Source: Erythroxylum novogranatense (Eukaryota; Streptophyta; Magnoliopsida; Malpighiales; Erythroxylaceae). Taken from it: DNA of 64,000 nucleotides. The position numbers and the translations under genes were made by a program. Below, piece by piece: positions 59,134-64,000 of this stretch. The notes beneath the pieces were generated by a model. It made no database searches. It was not told where the DNA came from and saw only the letters and a program-made list of their open reading frames with translations. How positions within the stretch are numbered: position 1 is the first letter of the stretch; each line of letters opens with the position of its first letter. The stretch is from the NCBI GenBank assembly GCA_029891385.1, contig CM057224.1, positions 28,351,005 to 28,415,004 of the forward strand, written 5' to 3'.

Positions 59134-61185
59134 TTTGGTGTGGTATCTGAAAATTTATGTACCATCATCTAATTTAGGGATGGTTTTATTTGTTTAAGGT
59201 ATTGCTTAAAAATTAAACAAACTTGTTAGACCCATTTATGAAATCATGGTTTCACATTCATAAATACATATACTAAACAATTTTAAGGAAATAATCTAGA
59301 TCATTGCAACTATAGGTCATGATCGTCTTAATCCATGATGAAATCACCTAGAACATCAATAACCTTGTTTATGTTATTTATAAAATCTGATGATAAATAA
59401 TAGGTGTTTTATTAATTGAATTTTATTTTAATGTAATTCGACTTTTAACTATTATTTTTATAATTTTATTAAATATTTAGAGCGTTTAGTAAGAAGAGAA
59501 TATATGATTCAATTGATATCAATTGTATTGGTCATACTAATTTTTGATCGAAGAAGAACCATTAATTGATCTTGATTATAATGAATTTGAGAAGGTGATT
59601 TATGAAGAAAATATAGTTGTCATTATGAATGAATTAAGAATATTTATTAATTAGTTGATATTTTATTTTGAACATATTTAAAATTGAAAGGATAACATAT
59701 TATAATAGAGAACAATCCATATATTACTAATTTGTAATCTACTTAAATGGAGCACAAGTTGTTAATGCAAATATTTTGAATGAAAGCTTAGTTCATGAGT
59801 GATGAGTTGCAACCAACTTCAAAAACATAATTTTGAATTTTATTATTATTTTAAGATTTATGTTAATTATAATTGTAATTATAATTATTTGATTTATTAT
59901 TAATTGATAATACATTAATAGATACTGTTATATTCTTCTTATTCCAATAACATATTTTATTTTATTTATTCTTATAATTTTGATTTCTTATTTATTATAT
60001 ATTATTTGTAAATATACCTCAAATATTTTCTCTTAGCATTTTAATGTCCAATTCAATATTTTAAATATTGGTTTTCCTATCGCAAATGCCATTTAACCAC
60101 CTGCATATGACCCCTGAAAGTAAGTGATGTGTATTATCCGAGACGTTGTCAACAAAAATCTAAGTGAACAGAGATGGAATCTTCAAATTTTTCGGCTTTA
60201 AAGAATTTTAACTTTTTAATTTTTTTAATCTAATATACTATGAGTAGGCACACTTGTTAGCCATGTATCTAATGAATTTACGTTTGAATTAGCATTTCAA
60301 AATTGAGTAAATTTTATAAATTTTGCTGTAATTTTCTCAAATTAAAATTTAAAATTTAAAAGATTCAATTAGTATTAGAATGTTATAAATTGATTAAAGA
60401 TTAAATAAAATTAAAATTCTAAAACATAATTGAAAAAGAATGTACTTATTTATTAAAAATTTAAAGTTTAATTGAAAATGATGATGAAAATAAAAATAAT
60501 TGACTTATTTTGATTTACAAAATTGAATATTTTTAAAACCGACCTATTAATTAATAAACTGATTAATTTTAATAATAAAAGTTATTAACGTAAATTGAAT
60601 CAAAATTAAAACTGAACTAAAAAGTAAACCGATTAAGATTTTTATAGTTGAACTGGTTGAATTTTTAAGCCCTAACTTTTCTTAAAAGATTTGTATCTTT
60701 TACCTTTTAATTTAATATATGCAAAAATATTTAAAACTCAACATCTATATCATTATTTTAATAATTTTCATTCTCAAGTTTACATTTACTGAAGATGAAA
60801 TGTAAGCAGACGGGTCAATCAGTGTAAGCAGATGGAAGAAAATGGAGAAAAGAAAGACTGGGCTAGATTTTGTTCTTTTTCGAATTTCTTTCAACTTAAT
60901 CATTTTAATATTAATTACATTAGTTTCTGACGTAGAACTATTGCCTGTTAAGAATAAAATAAATGGTTCGACTATTTTATTTTATTTTTAATTCAGATTA
61001 TAAATACAAATTTTAGTAAAATAAATTTTGTATAATTAACCCAAAAGTTATATTTCTTTTACTTAGCAGCAACGAATCTGGCTAAAAGAGATGGAATCGA
61101 ACAAAGACTAATGAGATATAGTTGTAAAAGACTAACCAAATAGCACATTATATTAATCAGTAAGCAAAGTCAGCTTTAGTTCAGT
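59134..61185. other. Intergenic, AT-rich; no gene seen
   Basis: I see no protein motif, RNA gene or clear repeat boundary in this stretch. 61186-61413 is likely 3' UTR and downstream flank of the b561 gene. Confidence 0.6.
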
Positions 61186-61413
61186 AGAAAACAAAGTATA
61201 AGTTTACACTGTGCTAAAGAATTTATGAAGTATACAAAATGCAGTCATCATTACTGTTCAGGTGAATATCATGACTAGCGACTACACAAGCCTTCCACGG
61301 TTCCACCAGAAAAAACCATGCAAACGAAGAAGAGCCCTGCATCCTCCATATGGTGAAAATCCTCAAAAATGGGAGGTATGTGAAGCTTATGCAAAAGCCC
61401 AAATCAACAATAT

Positions 61414-64000
61414 CTATCTACTCAATGGCTCTAATTGAACTTCCATACGTCCCAATTCTTGTGATTCCTTTTTTGCAAGAGTTCCATTTGGACTCAAGAG
61501 ATCAAGAGAATCTTCATCCGGCTCATTACCCAACACCCAATTACTTCTCCCATACATTCTGTCCCTCACTTTCTGTTTTTCTCGATACTCCAAGTACATG
61601 ACAATTAACGCAGCAATTGAGAACCAAAGTGTTAAGGCCAAAATATATCCGCGGACATTTTCGCCTCCATATCTATCTCCCAAATGCTTCATTCCACTGA
61701 AAAGTGATGCTATTCCAGCAATTATGGTACTACGTCCGATTATAATGTGAAAATACTCCCAAAGCAGCCTTTTAGTAGAAACCTCCTCTCCTTGAGCAGG
61801 TTTTTTAGGTCTCATGGAAGCATTCACCGGTTGCACACAAGCCAAGAATATAGCAGTAAGACCAAGCTTGACATGCACTGAACTGACATAGAAACCCCGG
61901 AGCTCAGCGACTGCAAAAAGAAGGCCAAGGAGGACTATAGCCAAACCTGAATATTGTAAGTAAACATGACTTTGGTACCAGCCATCCCCCTTGCCAACAT
62001 GCTTCAAGTATCTTGCTGCCAAGATCCCGCCAGGTAGTAAAATACCCCAGGCAAGGAACATCATGAACCCATGAACAGCCAAAACCGGTCTTAGATCTTG
62101 CTCAGCCTCTGCAGAACCACGCATAAGCAACACCAGGACAGGCCTTTGACTAGTAGCAGAATGCATATTCGTCTCAGTTAGATGCTTCTCGGACCATTTA
62201 GTGCCCATTGCCCACACCACCTTAAGAGGAGTTGTTGGGTCAATGATATTTTTACACTCTACCCTATCATCACTGGGAGTACATGATGGTTTGAAGGGCC
62301 GTGTAAACTCTAAAGTAATGACACCATTTTCTGAATTGCATCTGACATATGTCAAACTCTCGTTTGTTGGATGTATACTTGAGGCATCCCTTCCACTAAT
62401 CCAATAAGTGTTTACATGCCCTTTACCATTATCATCTACCCAGCCGACGTAAGCATAACTATTTACCATTCCTGCACCAAATCCAATAGCAATATAACCA
62501 CTCTTTTTCTCACCACGAGCTGCAATAGATATAGAATCTTCTGACAATGTCCAAAAGAATGTAACTTGCTGATCATCCAAAAATACACTATTGTTGTACA
62601 TATCAGATAAACCCCCTTCAACAACCTGAACTCTCCAACCCATTTTCTGCTGATACAAGGAGTGATAATACACATGATCTGGAGTATTCCTATCAGGTGC
62701 CCAAACCAATTCCATTGGATTGGCTTGAACACCCTCAGCTTCAGGCCCTCCTGCATAAATGGTCTCTGTTTTGTTCCTCAATGTGGCATTTCCACCAAGC
62801 TGATCGGACGTAATGTAAAATGCAACATCATGTCCAGCTTGAACCGAAAATTTTACTGGCACTCCTCTTTCAACTCTCAAAACTGGAGCCTCCTTCTTAT
62901 TAATGTACAATACTTTCGAAGGATGAGGTGGATTAGGATAAAACATAGCAGGACCACTAGTAACAACAAGAGGGACATTAGCATCAGCAACAATCACATC
63001 TTGGTCCTCCTTGTCTGCAGCATCAAGTGGCCCTGAGCACTCGCTAACCTGCTCAGATACATTAAGTACAAGATGCCCATAAGTGACCTGAGCTGATCCT
63101 CCATGATTCTGAGGTAGATAGTAAGGCCGAAGTAGATCAGGAGGCCTCATCAATCCCAAAGCCCATATGACAGTCATATTTGAAGTATGATTCACTGCTA
63201 CATCATACTTCTTATCGATGGAAACCAAGGGCCTCCTATACCTAACAAATGACACTCCATCCTTTCTGTGCCCATAAACCAACTCTGTATTATTCACCAG
63301 TCCAACCGAGTCTGAACCCTCATAAATTGTATCAGGACAAACACCTTGAGCAGAACCATCCTTGTTTATAGTACACTCACTATACCTCGTAATATAAAAA
63401 TCATCAACAAATGGTAAGCCTTCCTCCGTAATTCCAGTCACGGCCACATCTCCACCCAGCATGAACTCCGAATTGGGGATCAGACTCGCCCATCCAAATG
63501 CCATATAATACTGCATTCCAACAGCGGCCTCCAATCCGATGTCAATAAAACCCTCATCCGCACTTAAACTCCACCGAAGCCTATAATCTTTAGACAACAT
63601 TTTGCAATTATCAAACATTGTTGGGACCGAAAAATTCCGAGTCATCACACCCCCACTACTAGTCCCATCCTCAGACAGCGATGGAGGCACACCAGGGCTT
63701 AACTCTGAATTCAATGCTGAATCATTTGCAAGAACAACATGACCAAAATCAGAAGCAGAGGGTAGGTCCCAAACGGACAAAACTTGGATCCTGTCCCACG
63801 AAACATTTCTCATCAAATGCACAACAAAAGACGCGTTTTTGTACGTTTCATTGAGTTTGTTATCAGAAACGACAAATCCTGCAGTCATGTTGGCGAAATA
63901 GGGGCCGACGGCGCCCCACCAGCGAACGTCGGAGCCGGAAAGCATGTCAAATTGGGAAACCCTTAAAGAGCAATCGTCGAGGATGGCTACTCTGCCACGC
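61414..64000 (-). CDS. DM13-DOMON-cytochrome b561 protein (5' partial)
   Basis: A single open frame runs from the right edge to the stop at 61414. It is 861 residues if the 18 codons before the first internal Met are counted. Numbering from that Met (63945), a DM13 domain ends near residue 95. DOMON 1 is about 120-265, a cupredoxin-like segment about 335-445, DOMON 2 about 460-585, and the b561 core about 615-790 with five or six membrane helices. Candidate haem ligands are His625, His660, His691 and His733. The architecture matches Arabidopsis At5g54830. Such proteins are membrane electron carriers, probably ascorbate-linked, with DOMON domains facing the apoplast. The true start and signal peptide lie beyond 64000. 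The frame is intact. Confidence 0.95.
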   Translation of the reverse strand, partial: RGRVAILDDCSLRVSQFDMLSGSDVRWWGAVGPYFANMTAGFVVSDNKLNETYKNASFVVHLMRNVSWDRIQVLSVWDLPSASDFGHVVLANDSALNSELSPGVPPSLSEDGTSSGGVMTRNFSVPTMFDNCKMLSKDYRLRWSLSADEGFIDIGLEAAVGMQYYMAFGWASLIPNSEFMLGGDVAVTGITEEGLPFVDDFYITRYSECTINKDGSAQGVCPDTIYEGSDSVGLVNNTELVYGHRKDGVSFVRYRRPLVSIDKKYDVAVNHTSNMTVIWALGLMRPPDLLRPYYLPQNHGGSAQVTYGHLVLNVSEQVSECSGPLDAADKEDQDVIVADANVPLVVTSGPAMFYPNPPHPSKVLYINKKEAPVLRVERGVPVKFSVQAGHDVAFYITSDQLGGNATLRNKTETIYAGGPEAEGVQANPMELVWAPDRNTPDHVYYHSLYQQKMGWRVQVVEGGLSDMYNNSVFLDDQQVTFFWTLSEDSISIAARGEKKSGYIAIGFGAGMVNSYAYVGWVDDNGKGHVNTYWISGRDASSIHPTNESLTYVRCNSENGVITLEFTRPFKPSCTPSDDRVECKNIIDPTTPLKVVWAMGTKWSEKHLTETNMHSATSQRPVLVLLMRGSAEAEQDLRPVLAVHGFMMFLAWGILLPGGILAARYLKHVGKGDGWYQSHVYLQYSGLAIVLLGLLFAVAELRGFYVSSVHVKLGLTAIFLACVQPVNASMRPKKPAQGEEVSTKRLLWEYFHIIIGRSTIIAGIASLFSGMKHLGDRYGGENVRGYILALTLWFSIAALIVMYLEYREKQKVRDRMYGRSNWVLGNEPDEDSLDLLSPNGTLAKKESQELGRMEVQLEPLSR

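Noticed and set aside
61350..61601. Plus-strand frames over the b561 gene (also 62201-62407 and 62662-63036)
   Set aside because: They are antisense shadows of a clearly conserved coding frame.

Overview
The window is nuclear DNA of a flowering plant, most likely a eudicot. It contains two split or long plant genes of ordinary type. Between and beside them lies a deep nest of LTR retrotransposons, endogenous pararetrovirus (caulimovirid) debris, a Cassandra-like 5S-bearing TRIM, a gene-carrying hAT element and a plastid DNA fragment. No genus can be named from the sequence alone.

Layout. 1-1008 and 20608-20840 are two halves of one LTR ('family A', + strand). It is split by a 19.6 kb Ty3/gypsy chromovirus (Tekay/Del type, - strand) at 1009-20602. 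That element has the structure LTR-internal-LTR-internal-LTR inside a single CGGGA target-site duplication (TSD). 20841-24402 holds an Athila-like 3' end and the leader and gag start of an old Tekay-like element. 24403-33166 is a complete but non-coding family A element (a LARD) with CCTAA TSDs, inserted next to the 5' LTR (33189-35711, - strand) of that old element. 35712-36650 is another LTR remnant. 36650-50796 is a rearranged cluster of caulimovirid pieces (protease, RT-RNase H, a downstream ORF, promoter/leader) in both orientations. The cluster is broken by a Cassandra/family A chimeric insertion (37380-40011), a 1.87 kb giant inverted-repeat element (41388-43254), an rpoC2-like plastid fragment (about 46662-46876) and a hAT element carrying a DTW-domain gene fragment (49182-50359).

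The host genes are a three-exon deSI-like PPPDE peptidase (51566-53510, -) and a long single-exon DM13/DOMON/cytochrome b561 protein (61414 to past the right edge, -). Between them sit AT-rich DNA and a 3'-truncated Tat-lineage gypsy element (about 55750-59133, +).

Most interesting: all four family A LTR copies carry conserved GT/AG splice signals bounding a 0.7-0.9 kb putative intron. Inside it is an array of roughly 13-nt mini-hairpins (5-bp stem, 3-nt loop) whose stem sequences differ but stay self-complementary, closed by a 10-bp outer stem with a compensatory change between copies. Also notable are clusters of short palindromes in five unrelated elements. A systematic CAG/CTG-to-CG discrepancy between repeat copies looks like a base-calling artefact at CHG-methylated sites, and it warns against reading the broken ORFs literally.
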